Shown: in pieces, positions 17,187 through 31,483 of the stretch
Numbering within the stretch: the stretch's first letter is position 1
Layout of the letters: every line of letters starts with the position of its first letter
The notes under the pieces: generated by a model
Seen by the model: only the letters and a program-made list of their open reading frames with translations
What the model was told of the DNA's origin: nothing
Database searches by the model: none
NCBI GenBank assembly: GCA_023078685.1
Contig: JALGAS010000015.1
Location: 1-50,891 of the forward strand
Reading direction: 5' to 3'
Source: Neopestalotiopsis rosae
Lineage: Eukaryota; Ascomycota; Sordariomycetes; Amphisphaeriales; Sporocadaceae
DNA: 50,891 nucleotides
Program-made: the position numbers and the translations under genes

Positions 17187-18851
17187 ATGATAATTTTATC
17201 TATATTATGTTTATTATATTCTAATGCCGTTACTTTAAGACGAGATATGTCTATACTTTTTAATAGAATTGCTATTATAGCTTTAGCTTATTGTTTTTTA
17301 CTTGATTTTGCAAGTTTATCTTTCATAAATAAAGGGGTAGGTTTACATGGAGGTTTACTTCATTTAACTAACATAACACAAATATTTCATATATTTGTTT
17401 TTATAATTACTATGTTAATTTTACAGTTAACTAGTTTTTATCCTAGAAAAGTATGAATTAAAGAACATTCATCTCTAAGACATCTTTTATCTTATAAATT
17501 TGTTTATTATAGAACAAAAATTATAAATAAAATGGGAGAACATTTAAAAATTATAGAATACCCTTTAATTTTATTATTCGTAGTAAGTGGAGCAATTTTT
17601 TTAATGTCTACTAACGATTTAGTTTCTATTTTTTTATCAATAGAATTACAAAGTTATGGTTTGTATTTATTAAGTACTATTTATAGAAATTCAGAATTAG
17701 CTACTACAGGTGGTTTAATCTACTTTTTATTAGGTGGTTTAAGTTCATGTTTTATCTTATTTGGTACAAGTTTATTATATGCAAATTCTGGAACTACAAA
17801 TATGGATGGTTTATACGTAATAACTAGTATCAGTGATGGTGCTATGGATTCATGATACAAACCTTATTATATAAACTTTTCTTTACTGATATTTAGTGTA
17901 GGATTCTTATTTAAAGTAAGTGCTGCACCATTCCATTTCTGATCTCCTGATGTTTATGACGCTATCCCTACAATTGTTACAACATTTGTAGCAAATATAG
18001 CCAAGATATCTATCTTTATATTATTCTTAGAAATAGTATACTTTACAAGTAATTACTTTTCTGAGTATAATTGAACTTTTGCTTTGTTAATGAGTTCTTT
18101 ATTATCTTTAATAATTGGAACAGTAGTAGGTTTAACACAATTCAGAATAAAAAGATTATTAGCATATAGTACAATAAGTCATGTGGGTTTTTTATTATTA
18201 GCTTTAAGTATAACTAGTATAGAATCAATACAAGCTTTCATTTTTTACTTAATGCAATATTCTATAAGTAATTTAAATGCATTTGTAATATTAGTAACAA
18301 TAGGTTTCTCTTTCTATTTCTATGTTACAGAAAACAAAGAACATAAAGAACTTTTAGATAAAAATAATTCACCTATTCAGTTAATTAGTCAATTAAAAGG
18401 TTATTTTTATATAAATCCTTTCTTAGCCTTAAGTTTAGCTATAACAATCTTTTCTTTTGCAGGTATACCACCTCTATTAGGATTCTTTGCTAAACAGATG
18501 GTTTTAAGTGCTGCTTTAGATAGTGGTTATATTTTCTTAACTTTAATTGCAGTTGCAACTAGTGTAATTGGTGGAGTTTATTATCTTAATGTTGTAAAAG
18601 AAATTTTCTTTTATAAACCTGAATACAAAATAAATCCTAGATTAAAAGATCGTAAATTATCAGGTCATATTTATGATCAAAACGATCGTTTAGTTCAGAA
18701 TTTAGAATTCAAATATAATAATATTGTTATGTCTAGTCCTATATCTATTACAATATCTAGTATAACATTAATAATTTTATTATTTATATTTATGAATAAA
18801 GAATGATTAAGTATGGGTACCATATTGGTACAAATTTTATTTAATAGTTAA
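17187..18851 (+). CDS. nad2: NADH dehydrogenase subunit 2
   Basis: This is a proton-pumping membrane subunit of complex I. The 554-residue product starts [20 protein letters not shown]. Conserved nad2 stretches are [60 protein letters not shown] and [22 protein letters not shown] encodes Trp at, for example, 17454, 17853, 17940 and 18072, so a standard-code reading would break it into three or more pieces. The stop TAA is directly followed by the nad3 ATG, the nad2-nad3 arrangement typical of filamentous ascomycetes. Confidence 0.96.
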
Positions 18852-19265
18852 ATGAGTAGTATGACTTTTTTCTTTTTATTTGTTTCTATATTAGCATTAG
18901 TATTTTTAATTGTAAATTTACTGCTTGCTCCTCATAATCCATATCAAGAAAAATATTCTATTTTTGAGTGTGGGTTTCATAGTTTCTTAGGACAAAATAG
19001 AACACAGTTTGGTGTTAAATTCTTCATTTTTGCTTTAGTTTATTTATTATTAGATTTAGAAATTCTTTTAACATTCCCTTTTGCAGTAAGTGGATATGTT
19101 AATAACATTTATGGTTTAATAGTAGCCTTGTTATTTATAGGTATTATTACTATAGGTTTTGTATTTGAATTAGGTAAAAGTGCATTAAAAATAGATAGCA
19201 GACAAGTTATAACTCTTTTAAATGTAAAATCTTCTAATGTTACAGAACTTATAAGTAAAAGCTAA
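18852..19265 (+). CDS. nad3: NADH dehydrogenase subunit 3
   Basis: This is a small membrane subunit of complex I. The 137-residue product includes YSIFECGFHSF and VYLLLDLEILLTFPF, both diagnostic of nad3. It starts immediately after the nad2 stop with no spacer, so the two are surely co-transcribed. Confidence 0.96.
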   Translation: MSSMTFFFLFVSILALVFLIVNLLLAPHNPYQEKYSIFECGFHSFLGQNRTQFGVKFFIFALVYLLLDLEILLTFPFAVSGYVNNIYGLIVALLFIGIITIGFVFELGKSALKIDSRQVITLLNVKSSNVTELISKS

Positions 19266-19349
19266 AATATAGAACAAAAAAATTTTTTTTTATTTATGTA
19301 ATAATAGTATAAAAAGTGTTAGTTAGATAAAAAGCGGAAATAGAATTAA

Positions 19350-19592
<243 letters not shown>

Positions 19593-19928
19593 TAAAAAGT
19601 AGGACTTAATACCTCCTATGGAAATCATATTTGATTAGAAGGTTTAAAAATTTGAACAAATACCTAAAAAATATAATATATTTTTAACTATATTGTTGAT
19701 TAGATCCTTTCTTTAGAGAAAGAACGTGGAGAAGATATATCTATACTAGAGATATAGTAAAGGACACGTTAAAATTATTAAACTTATTTGAAGCCCTTTA
19801 TTGATAAATAAAAAAAAACAAATCGATTTAACGATCGAAAAGTAATCTCTAATTCTATAAAATAATTAAATTATAATAGATTTATAACTAAGCGAATAAT
19901 TTTATAGAGATATATAAATGAATATAAT
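19593..19928. other. Spacer between atp9 and cox2
   Basis: I see no gene. The stretch contains a CTTTCTTTAGAGAAAG hairpin near 19708 and a copy of the dispersed AACTTATTTGAAG motif at 19781-19793. Confidence 0.55.
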
Positions 19929-21785
19929 ATGTTTTTAATTAAGAATATTTTAAATATAAATTTTGACGTACCTACTCCTTGAGGTATTTATTTCCAAGAT
20001 AGTGCTACTCCACAAATGGAAGGATTAGTTGAATTACATGATAATATTATGTATTACTTAGTTATAATATTATTTGCTGTAGCATGAGTTATGTTATCAA
20101 TAGTAAGAAATTATGTTGAAACTAAATCACCTATATCTCACAAATATTTAAACCACGGTAAAGTTGTGCCTACTCAAAAGTGTTTTAAGTTTAATCATAT
20201 TAATATGAATTTTATAAAGTTTTATAGTACTTCTGACGTTAATAGCGTAAAGTTTTATGAAGATGCTTTTTCTATGAGAAAAGTAATTATAAAGGAGAAT
20301 AAAGATAAATCAGGTATTTATAAATGAACCAATAAAATAACAAAGGATATTTATATTGGACAATCTATAAATTTAGCCAAAAGATTTATTAAATATTTCA
20401 ATCTTAGTTATTTAAAAAATAGAGAAACTCTTGTTATAAGTAGAGCTTTAATTAAATACGGATATTCTAATTTTTCATTAGAGATATTAGAATACTGTGA
20501 AATAGATAATTTAACTGAAAGAGAACAATACTATATGGATAAATTAAATCCTAGATATAATACTTTAAAAATAGCAGGTAGTTCTTTAGGTCATAAACAT
20601 TCTGAAGAAACTAAAGCAAAAATTAGTAAAGCTTTAAAAGGAATTTATGTTAAAGAAAAATCACCCTTATTTGGTCGTACTCATTCTGAAGAAACTAAAG
20701 CACTTATGTCTTTAACAAGATCTAAGATTAATAATTCAGGTAAATTTCATACTGAAGAAAGTAAAGAGTTAATGAGACAAAAAGCTTTGGGTAGAAAACA
20801 TACTGAAGAAACTTTATTAAAGATGAGTGCTATAAGAGGTTATTCTGTAAACATATACGAAAAATGTGATTCAGAAGGATTTAAATTAATAGGTAGCTTT
20901 GTTTCAATAAGAAGAGCTGCTAAATTTTTAGATATTAGTAGTAACAGCATAAAACTTTATATAAATTCAGGTAAAATCTTTAAAGATAGATATAAATTTA
21001 CTGGAGAATCTTCAAAATAAACTTAAAAAAACTATGAGTAAATTTTCACTATATGCTGGAAACTCCTAAAGCCTTTAGGTACTATAAAGACAATAATAAA
21101 TATAAACTTTATCAGTGATAACCCTAAAGGATGTACAATGGATTATCAGCAGGAAACCAACAAGTATTAAATACTTAAGTAGGTTCCTCAGAGACTAAAC
21201 GTGAAAGCCTTGTATAAGGTAAGATATAGTCCGGTTAAGTATGAAAGTACTTAAGTTTTTTCGACACTTATAGAGTTAATATGAACTATTACTCCAGCAG
21301 TGATATTAATATTAATAGCCTTCCCTTCATTCAAATTATTATACTTAATGGATGAAGTTAATGATTCTTCAATGTCAGTTTTAGCAGAAGGTCATCAATG
21401 ATACTGAAGTTACCAATACCCTGACTTTTTAAATACAGATGAAGAATTTATAGAATTTGATTCATATTTAGTACCTGAATCTGATTTAGAAGACGGAGCT
21501 TTAAGAATGTTAGAAGTAGATAATAGAGTTATCCTTCCTGAATTAACACATGTTAGATTCATCATTACTTCTGGTGATGTTATACATTCTTTTGCTTGTC
21601 CTTCTTTAGGTATAAAATGTGACGCATACCCTGGTAGATTAAATCAAGTATCTGTATTCATCAATAGAGAAGGAGTATTCTATGGTCAATGTTCTGAAAT
21701 ATGTGGAATTTTACACAGTTCTATGCCGATTGTTATTGAGTCAGTATCTCTGGAGAAATTTTTGACTTGATTAGAGGAACAATAA
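19929..21785 (+). CDS. cox2: Cytochrome c oxidase subunit 2 (two exons)
   Basis: Exons are 19929-20159 and 21264-21785, giving 250 residues. Subunit 2 carries the CuA centre that accepts electrons from cytochrome c. The product starts [20 protein letters not shown]. The exons join within ...KYLNHG-TLIELIWTITPA..., the expected uninterrupted sequence. The copper ligands are seen in the [12 protein letters not shown] segment and in HSFACPSLG. The aromatic HQWYWSYQYPD motif is present, with both Trp coded by TGA. It ends FLTWLEEQ. Confidence 0.96.
20160..21020 (+). CDS. GIY-YIG homing endonuclease in the cox2 intron
   Basis: The reading frame continues from cox2 exon 1 for 286 codons to TAA at 21018. 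The GIY-YIG catalytic domain is seen as [19 protein letters not shown] (20304-20360), with a conserved Arg in LAKRF. Four NUMOD3-type DNA-binding repeats follow ([51 protein letters not shown]), then a helix-turn-helix-like [17 protein letters not shown]. The enzyme would cut intronless cox2 and spread the intron. It looks intact. It is presumably made as a fusion with the first 77 Cox2 residues and processed. Confidence 0.92.
20160..21263 (+). other. Group I intron in cox2
   Basis: The upstream exon ends in T (20159) and the intron ends in G (21263). The core pieces near the 3' end, CCTCAGAGACTA (about 21186-21197) and AAGATATAGTCC (21221-21232), are the R and S segments that form P7. The intron is occupied by a GIY-YIG ORF that is in frame with exon 1. 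Confidence 0.92.
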
Positions 21786-22013
21786 CAGATTCTTTAAACT
21801 TATGTTTAATAGAACCTTTTCCTTTAACCCCTAATTGATAGATATTTACGCCATTTTCATACCTAGATTTTTTTCAAATAAATATATTTAATAAGATTCT
21901 TGTTAGAATTCTTTCTGGTATGAATTTGGTTTATTCTTTCGCCAAGCTAGTGCAAAATAAGGGGATGAATTCAAAAAAGTTAATTTAGATTTGCTTTAAA
22001 GCAACTTTTTTAA
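21786..22013. other. Spacer between cox2 and trnV
   Basis: No + strand gene is seen. On the - strand a stop-free stretch (code 4) runs through 21930-21733; see the findings. The last bases, GCTTTAAAGCAACTTTTTTA, match the flank upstream of the damaged trnV at 7290. Confidence 0.5.
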
Positions 22014-22086
22014 AAGAAATTAGCTCAATTGGTGGAGCAACCGTTTTACACACGGAAGGTTGGGTGTTCGAGTCACCTATTTCTTA
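22014..22086 (+). tRNA. trnV: tRNA-Val (TAC), third gene
   Basis: It differs from 5423-5495 by one base in the T-loop (TTCGAGT for TTCGAAT). All stems are intact. It lies between cox2 and nad4L. Confidence 0.94.
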
Positions 22087-22185
22087 TAGAAGTTTAAAGT
22101 TATTTAATCTAAAAATTTTGAACTTCTATATTTTTTACTTTAGTTTAAAATATACTACAATAATTTAAAAGAAAAAGAATAAAAA

Positions 22186-22455
22186 ATGAATATTACACTA
22201 ATACTTTTTTTAATAGGAATTTTAGGATTTGTGTTAAATAGAAAAAATATTATATTAATGCTTATTTCAATTGAAATAATGCTATTATCTATAACATTTT
22301 TAATATTGGTAAGTTCACTTAACATTGACGATATAATAGGACAAACTTATGCTATTTATATAATAGCAGTAGCAGGTGCAGAGTCTGCTATAGGTTTAGG
22401 TATTCTAGTTGCTTTCTACAGATTAAGAGGAAGTATAGCAATAGAATATAAATAA
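22186..22455 (+). CDS. nad4L: NADH dehydrogenase subunit 4L
   Basis: The 89-residue membrane subunit of complex I starts [21 protein letters not shown]. It has three hydrophobic segments, and the second carries the conserved acidic residue in [16 protein letters not shown]. The stop TAA shares its last A with the nad5 ATG (TAATG), a conserved arrangement that suggests coupled translation. Confidence 0.96.
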   Translation: MNITLILFLIGILGFVLNRKNIILMLISIEIMLLSITFLILVSSLNIDDIIGQTYAIYIIAVAGAESAIGLGILVAFYRLRGSIAIEYK

Positions 22456-24425
22456 TGTATTTAAGTATAATAATTTTACCTTTATTAGGATCAATAGTTG
22501 CTGGCTTTTTTGGTAGAAAAGTTGGAGTTAGCGGAGCACAGTTTATTACATGTTCTAGTGTAATATTAACAACAATATTAGCAATCGTCGCTTTTTTTGA
22601 AGTAGGATTTAATAATATACCAGTATCTATTGAATTATTTAGATGAATAGATAGCGAATGATTTAATATAATATGAGGTTTTGAATTTGATAGTTTAACA
22701 GTAAGTATGTTAATACCTGTGTTAATTATTAGTTCTTTAGTTCATATTTATTCAATAAGTTATATGAGTAATGATCCTCATATACAAAGATTTTTTAGTT
22801 ATTTAAGTTTATTCACTTTTATGATGATTATATTAGTAACAGCAAACAACTATTTATTAATGTTTGTAGGTTGAGAAGGTGTTGGTGTTTGTTCTTATTT
22901 ATTAGTAAGTTTTTGATTCACTAGAATAGCAGCAAACCAAAGTTCTGTTTCCGCATTCTTAACTAATAGAGTTGGTGATTGCTTTTTAACAATAGGAATG
23001 TTTGCTATTTTATGAAGTTTAGGTAATTTAGATTATGCTACAGTATTTTCATTAGCACCATACATGAATGAAAATGTAATAACTATTATTGGGATATGTT
23101 TATTAATAGGTGCTATGGCTAAAAGTTCACAAGTAGGTCTTCACGTTTGATTACCTATGGCGATGGAGGGTCCTACTCCTGTTTCTGCATTAATACACGC
23201 TGCTACTATGGTTACAGCTGGTGTATATCTATTAATACGTTCATCACCTTTAATAGAATACAGTTCTACTATATTATTATTATGTTTATGATTAGGAGCT
23301 ATTACTACTGTTTTTAGTTCTCTTGTAGGATTATTCCAACAAGATATTAAAAAAGTTATTGCTTATTCTACTATGTCTCAACTTGGTATGATGGTTATAG
23401 CTATAGGTTTATCTTCTTATAATATAGCATTATTCCATTTAGTTAATCATGCCTTCTATAAAGGATTACTATTCTTAGGAGCAGGTGCAGTTATTCATGC
23501 TGTTGCAGATAACCAAGATTTTAGAAAATATGGTGGATTAATTTCATTTTTACCTTTAACATATTCTGTTATATTAATAGCAAGTCTTAGTTTAGTTGCT
23601 TTCCCTTTTATGACAGGATTCTATAGTAAAGATTTTATTTTAGAATCTGCTTTTGGTCAATATTATTTTAGTAGTATAGCTGTTTATGTTATAGCAGTTA
23701 TAGGTGCAATATTCACAACATTATATTCAGTTAAGGTTTTATATTTAACTTTCTTAACTAATCCTAATGGACCTCTAGCATATTACAAACATGCTCATGA
23801 AGGAGATATTTTCTTAAGTTTACCTTTAGTAATATTAGCTATTTTTTCTATATTCTTTGGTTATATAACTAAAGATATTTTTATAGGATTAGGTTCTAGT
23901 TTCTTTATAGATAATAGTATTTTCATACATCCTGTACATGAAATAATGATAGATACTGAGTTTGCAGTGCCTGCTTTATTCAAATTATTACCTTTAATAT
24001 TTACTATATCATTTAGTATTTTAGCTTTTGTAGCTTCTGAATTTTTACCTGAATCTTTAATTAGCTTTAAGTTTTCAAAATTAGGTTATAATATTTTTGG
24101 TTTCTTTAATCAAAGATTCTTAGTTGAAATGTTCTATAACAAATATGTTACTAACTTAGTTTTAAATTTAGGTGGACAAACAACGAAAGTTTTAGATAAA
24201 GGAAGTATAGAATTCTTAGGACCTCATGGTTTAGAAGTAGCATTAGTTAAATTAAGTAAAAATATAGCATCTTTAAGTACAGGTGTTGTAACAAGTTATG
24301 CATTATATATCTTAATGGGTGTTATTTTATACTTATTAATTGCTTTCTATTTAGTACAATTTAATTTGGATTTAGTTGTATTATTATTTTTATCTGTATT
24401 TTGTTTTTTTGTACAAAAAAGATAG
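22455..24425 (+). CDS. nad5: NADH dehydrogenase subunit 5
   Basis: This is the largest proton-pumping subunit of complex I, with 656 residues starting [20 protein letters not shown]. Conserved stretches are [58 protein letters not shown] and [20 protein letters not shown]. Trp is TGA at many positions in 22640-23300. There is no intron. It overlaps nad4L by one base. Confidence 0.97.
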
Positions 24426-24582
24426 AATAAATTAGTAAAAAAAGTTATTTTTTGCTACTTATAATAAGGAAAAAAAGAATTAAGGACTAGATAAAGAAAT
24501 AAATGACTAATTTTTTATTTAGTTTCAGAGGATTGTATTATGTTCTAATAACTTTTTTAATAGAAAATACCTTTTTTCTTAA

Positions 24583-24653
24583 TTCTCATTAGCTCAATGG
24601 TAGAGCAGGATACTTCTAATATCCTGATTTTAGTTCGAATCTAGAATGGGAAT
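24583..24653 (+). tRNA. trnR1: tRNA-Arg (TCT), first gene
   Basis: The acceptor TTCTCAT pairs with ATGGGAA, the D-arm is GCTC...GAGC, the anticodon arm is GGATA-ctTCTaa-TATCC, and the T-arm is TTTAG-ttcgaat-CTAGA. It lies between nad5 and cob and is identical to 29993-30063. Confidence 0.94.
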
Positions 24654-25055
24654 GTTCATTATTTAATAAATTATGATGTTATTTATTTGCCTTTTTTTTT
24701 TTAATTTTTTTCTTTAGATGGCAAAAACCTTAAATTTTTAGAGCGCTGTGACAGGAAAAATTCTAGGTACTGCATAAACTTAATTATCTAATGAATTTTT
24801 AAATATTCTTAGTTTAACATATATTATGTAGTGGTAAGTATAATAAGATTTTTACACAAAAGAAAATAATTTTTTTTTTCTATAGGTATTTAATCACTAA
24901 AATTTAATATATACTTTTTAATTGACTTATCCTATTCAATGATTCCTTAATCTTGCTACTATAGCTATAATATTGTATATGATACATAATAGAGAATAAA
25001 TCTAATTAGCTCTAATAAAAAAAAATTTTTTTAAATTAAAAACACACATACACAC
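24654..25055. other. Spacer between trnR1 and cob
   Basis: This is AT-rich with several poly-A/T runs. A CACACATACACACATG stretch runs directly into the cob start codon. No gene is seen. Confidence 0.55.
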
Positions 25056-26228
25056 ATGAGAATATTAAAAAGTCATCCTTTATTGAAATTAGTTAATAAT
25101 TATCTTATTGATTCATCAGAACCTAGTAACATAAGTTATTTATGAAATTTTGGGTCTTTATTAGCCATTTGTTTAGTTATACAAATAATTACAGGTGTTA
25201 CATTAGCTATGCATTATAGCCCTAATGTATTAGAAGCCTTCAATTCTATAGAACACATAATGAGAGATGTAAATAACGGATGATTAGTTCGTTACTTACA
25301 TAGTAATACAGCTTCAGCTTTCTTCTTTTTAGTTTACTTACACATAGGTAGAGGTATGTATTACGGATCTTACAGATCTCCAAGAACATTAGTTTGAGCT
25401 ATTGGTACTGTTATACTTATACTTATGATGGCTACAGCTTTCCTGGGTTATGTTCTTCCATATGGACAAATGTCTTTATGAGCTGCTACAGTTATTACAA
25501 ACTTGATTAGTGCTATACCTTGAATTGGACAAGATATAGTTGAATTTATTTGAGGAGGTTTTTCAGTTAACAATGCTACATTAAACAGATTCTTTGCTTT
25601 ACATTTTGTATTACCATTTGTATTAGCTGCACTTGCTTTAATGCACTTAATAGCATTACATGATACTGCTGGATCAAGTAACCCTTTAGGTATATCAGGT
25701 AATTATGATAGATTACCTTTTGCACCTTATTTCTTATTTAAAGATTTAATAACTATATTTATGTTTATATTTGTTTTAAGTTTATTTGTATTCTTTATGC
25801 CTAATGTATTAGGGGATAGTGAGAATTACATAATGGCAAACCCTATGCAAACTCCTCCTGCTATAGTGCCAGAATGATATTTATTACCATTCTATGCTAT
25901 TTTAAGATCTATACCTAACAAATTATTAGGTGTTATAGCTATGTTTAGTGCTATATTAGCTATAATGTTATTACCTATAACAGATTTAGGTAGATCAAAA
26001 GGTTTACAATTCAGACCTTTAAGTAAAATAGCCTTTTACATTTTTGTTGCTAACTTCTTAGTATTAATGAGCTTAGGTGCTAAACACGTTGAAACACCAT
26101 TTATAGAATTTGGACAAATAAGTACAGTTTTATACTTCGGACATTTTGCTGTGATTATACCAGTAATAAGTTTAATAGAAAATACATTAGTTGATTTATA
26201 TTTAACACCTAAAACAGCAAGTAAATAA
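25056..26228 (+). CDS. cob: Apocytochrome b
   Basis: This is the core of complex III, binding two haems b. The 390-residue product starts [20 protein letters not shown]. Haem-ligand histidines lie in TLAMHYSPN and [16 protein letters not shown] (first of each helix pair) and in [20 protein letters not shown]. The Qo-site [21 protein letters not shown] motif is present across residues ~268-288. There is no intron, although cob is often intron-rich in this group. Confidence 0.97.
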
Positions 26229-26309
26229 CCCTATGGTTATTACAAACTAATCTTTAAAACTATTTATTTTTTTGATTTTTATGTCATATAATCTTATATA
26301 CATAATATA

Positions 26310-26376
26310 AAAATTAGAATATAAAGATGCACATTATAATAAAATAATGTCTAGGTTCAATCCCTAGCTAATTTTC
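26310..26376 (+). other. tRNA-like structure lacking a D-arm
   Basis: AAAATTAG (26310-26317) pairs with CTAATTTT (26368-26375). CTAGG-ttcaatc-CCTAG is a perfect T-arm, and CATTA-taataaa-TAATG is a perfect 5-bp anticodon-like arm. There is no D-arm, and the loop lacks the usual T33, so no amino acid can be assigned. It could be a decayed tRNA or a 3'-processing signal for cob. Confidence 0.4.
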
Positions 26377-26530
26377 TAAAAAAAAAAAGAATAAAAGAAC
26401 CAAAAATCAATTTTTAGTTTATAACCAAGATTGGTATTGATTTAAAGATTTAAAGTTTATATACATTTATTATTATAATCTTTTTTTATCCCTTAACTCA
26501 ACAAAATAAGCGTAAATTGTTGTCTGGTAA

Positions 26531-26601
26531 AGATTATGATGTAGATGGTCTACACTTTGATTGCAGATCTTAAGTTTGAGGTTCAATTCCTCCATAATCT
26601 T
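26531..26601 (+). tRNA. trnC: tRNA-Cys (GCA)
   Basis: The acceptor AGATTAT pairs with ATAATCT, the D-arm is GTAG...CTAC, the anticodon loop is ttGCAga, and the T-arm is GAGG-ttcaatt-CCTC. The anticodon stem is weak (TTTGA against TCTTA, two T-T mismatches). It is the only candidate for Cys in the window, so it is probably functional. Confidence 0.85.
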
Positions 26602-26609
26602 AAACAATA

Positions 26610-26680
26610 AGTGTGTTAGTTTAATGGTAGAACCTGGTGCTACGGACATTAAGGTATAAGTTCGAATCTTATATACACTG
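26610..26680 (+). tRNA. trnR2: tRNA-Arg (ACG)
   Basis: The acceptor AGTGTGT pairs with ATACACT, the D-arm is GTTT...GAAC, the anticodon arm is TGGTG-ctACGga-CATTA, and the T-arm is ATAAG-ttcgaat-CTTAT. It supplies decoding of CGN codons, which are rare in the core genes but common in the acetyltransferase gene. Confidence 0.9.
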
Positions 26681-26978
26681 AGGAAAACAAAATCGTACAA
26701 TTATCTTACTTCTTTTATTAAAATACAATGAGATTTACATTTCTTAATATTACAGAAATGCATAGTATAAAAAACTTATATTTCATAATATTAAGTAAAC
26801 TATGTTTGTATTAATTAATTAAGTATATTAAATATTTATTTTAATTAAAAATATATATTTTGATATATTTATCGAAAGAATGAATATGCCTGTGTATATC
26901 GTTCAGGTTTGTGATGAAGCATCCCACGTGCATTTAAACGCTATACATAACAAAAATTCTTTACAATCATCAATAAGT
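26681..26978. other. Spacer upstream of cox1
   Basis: This is non-coding AT-rich sequence, except that the last ~100 bases are open in the cox1 frame from ATGs at 26880 and 26886 (see the findings). Confidence 0.5.
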
Positions 26979-29819
<2,841 letters not shown>

Positions 29820-29992
29820 GTTTTGCCAGTATAATCTATAGATTAGCAAAAAAAGTCTTTATTGCTTTAATTGTATGCTTATGATTATTTTTAATTAAAA
29901 ATATATTTCATGATATTCTTGACAATCTAAATTATTTTTAACCATGAGGCGCAACCACATATTTATAAATTTATTCTTTAATAAATTTAGAA

Positions 29993-30063
29993 TTCTCATT
30001 AGCTCAATGGTAGAGCAGGATACTTCTAATATCCTGATTTTAGTTCGAATCTAGAATGGGAAT
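29993..30063 (+). tRNA. trnR1: tRNA-Arg (TCT), second gene
   Basis: It is identical to 24583-24653, with AA before and GTT after in both. It lies between cox1 and nad1. Confidence 0.93.
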
Positions 30064-30258
30064 GTTAACTGTGTTTATTTTTTTTGCAGTAAAAAAATAA
30101 TTATTTAAAGTCAAATAATTATTTTTTAAAGCCAGCAAGTTTAATCTGTTAATAATAAGTTAAATAAATTTTGAATTTTGTATATATTTACTTTTCATTT
30201 TTATCTATTATTTCATTTTTATAGGTAATTGATAAAAAGAAAAAAAAATTTTTTTTTT

Positions 30259-31362
30259 ATGTTTTATATGCCAACTCTTATCTCAATAATTGAAGTACTT
30301 TTAGTAGTTGTTCCAGCTTTACTTAGTGTAGCTTATGTTACTGTAGCAGAAAGAAAAACTATGGCAAGTATGCAAAGAAGATTAGGTCCTAATGCAGTAG
30401 GATATTATGGATTATTACAAGCATTTGCTGATGCTTTAAAACTTCTTTTAAAAGAATATGTTGCGCCTACACAAGCTAACATAATATTATTCTTTTTAGG
30501 ACCTGTTATCACTTTAGTTTTTGCATTATTAGGTTTTGGAGTTATCCCTTATGGACCTGGTTTAGCTATTAGTGATTTTAATTTAGGTATATTATATATG
30601 TTAGCTGTATCATCTTTAGCTACATATGGTATATTATTAGCAGGTTGAAGTGCTAATAGTAAATATGCTTTCTTAGGTTCTTTAAGAAGTACAGCTCAAT
30701 TAATTAGTTATGAATTAATATTAAGTTCTGCTATATTATTAGTTGTTTTTTTTACAGGTAGTTTAAATTTAACTGTTAACGTAGAATCACAAAGAGCAGT
30801 TTGATTCTTATTACCTTTATTACCTGTATTTATTATATTCTTTATAGGTTCTGTGGCAGAAACAAATAGACCTCCTTTTGATTTAGCTGAAGCTGAATCT
30901 GAATTAGTTAGTGGGTTTATGACAGAACACGCTGCAGTTGTTTTTGTATTCTTCTTTTTAGCTGAATACTCTAGTATCGTTTTAATGTGTATATTAACAA
31001 GTATTTTATTCTTAGGTGGTTATTTATTTATAGATTTTATTAATATATTAACTTACTTAGATTCTATAATATGACAAATATTTGTGATAGATTGACTTTT
31101 AGTTTTAGACTATTTTCTTGAAGATATAATGAATACTCCTTTATTAGAAGGGTTCATGTATGGGTTTAGTTTAGGATTCAAAAGTTCTTTATTAATCTTT
31201 ACTTTTATCTGAGTAAGAGCATCTTTCCCTAGAATACGTTTTGATCAATTAATGTCTTTCTGTTGAACAGTTTTATTACCAATAGTGTTTGCATTCATTA
31301 TTTTAGTTCCTTGTATTTTATATAGTTTTGATATATTCCCTGTAAATATAAGCTTATTCTAA
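30259..31362 (+). CDS. nad1: NADH dehydrogenase subunit 1
   Basis: This is the membrane subunit of complex I at the quinone-entry site. The 367-residue product starts [20 protein letters not shown]. Conserved stretches are [40 protein letters not shown] and [20 protein letters not shown] Trp codons interrupt it under the standard code. I chose the first ATG after the A/T run at 30237-30258; the frame is open upstream but poly-A/T encoded. Confidence 0.96.
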
Positions 31363-31483
31363 CAATAAACGATTTAAAAATAAGTTCTTTTTTTTTTACC
31401 GTCGATCAATGAATAATTTCTAATTTTTGGATCTTATATTATCATGTAACTGTTTACTTATGATGTAATTTTTGTTTAATTAC

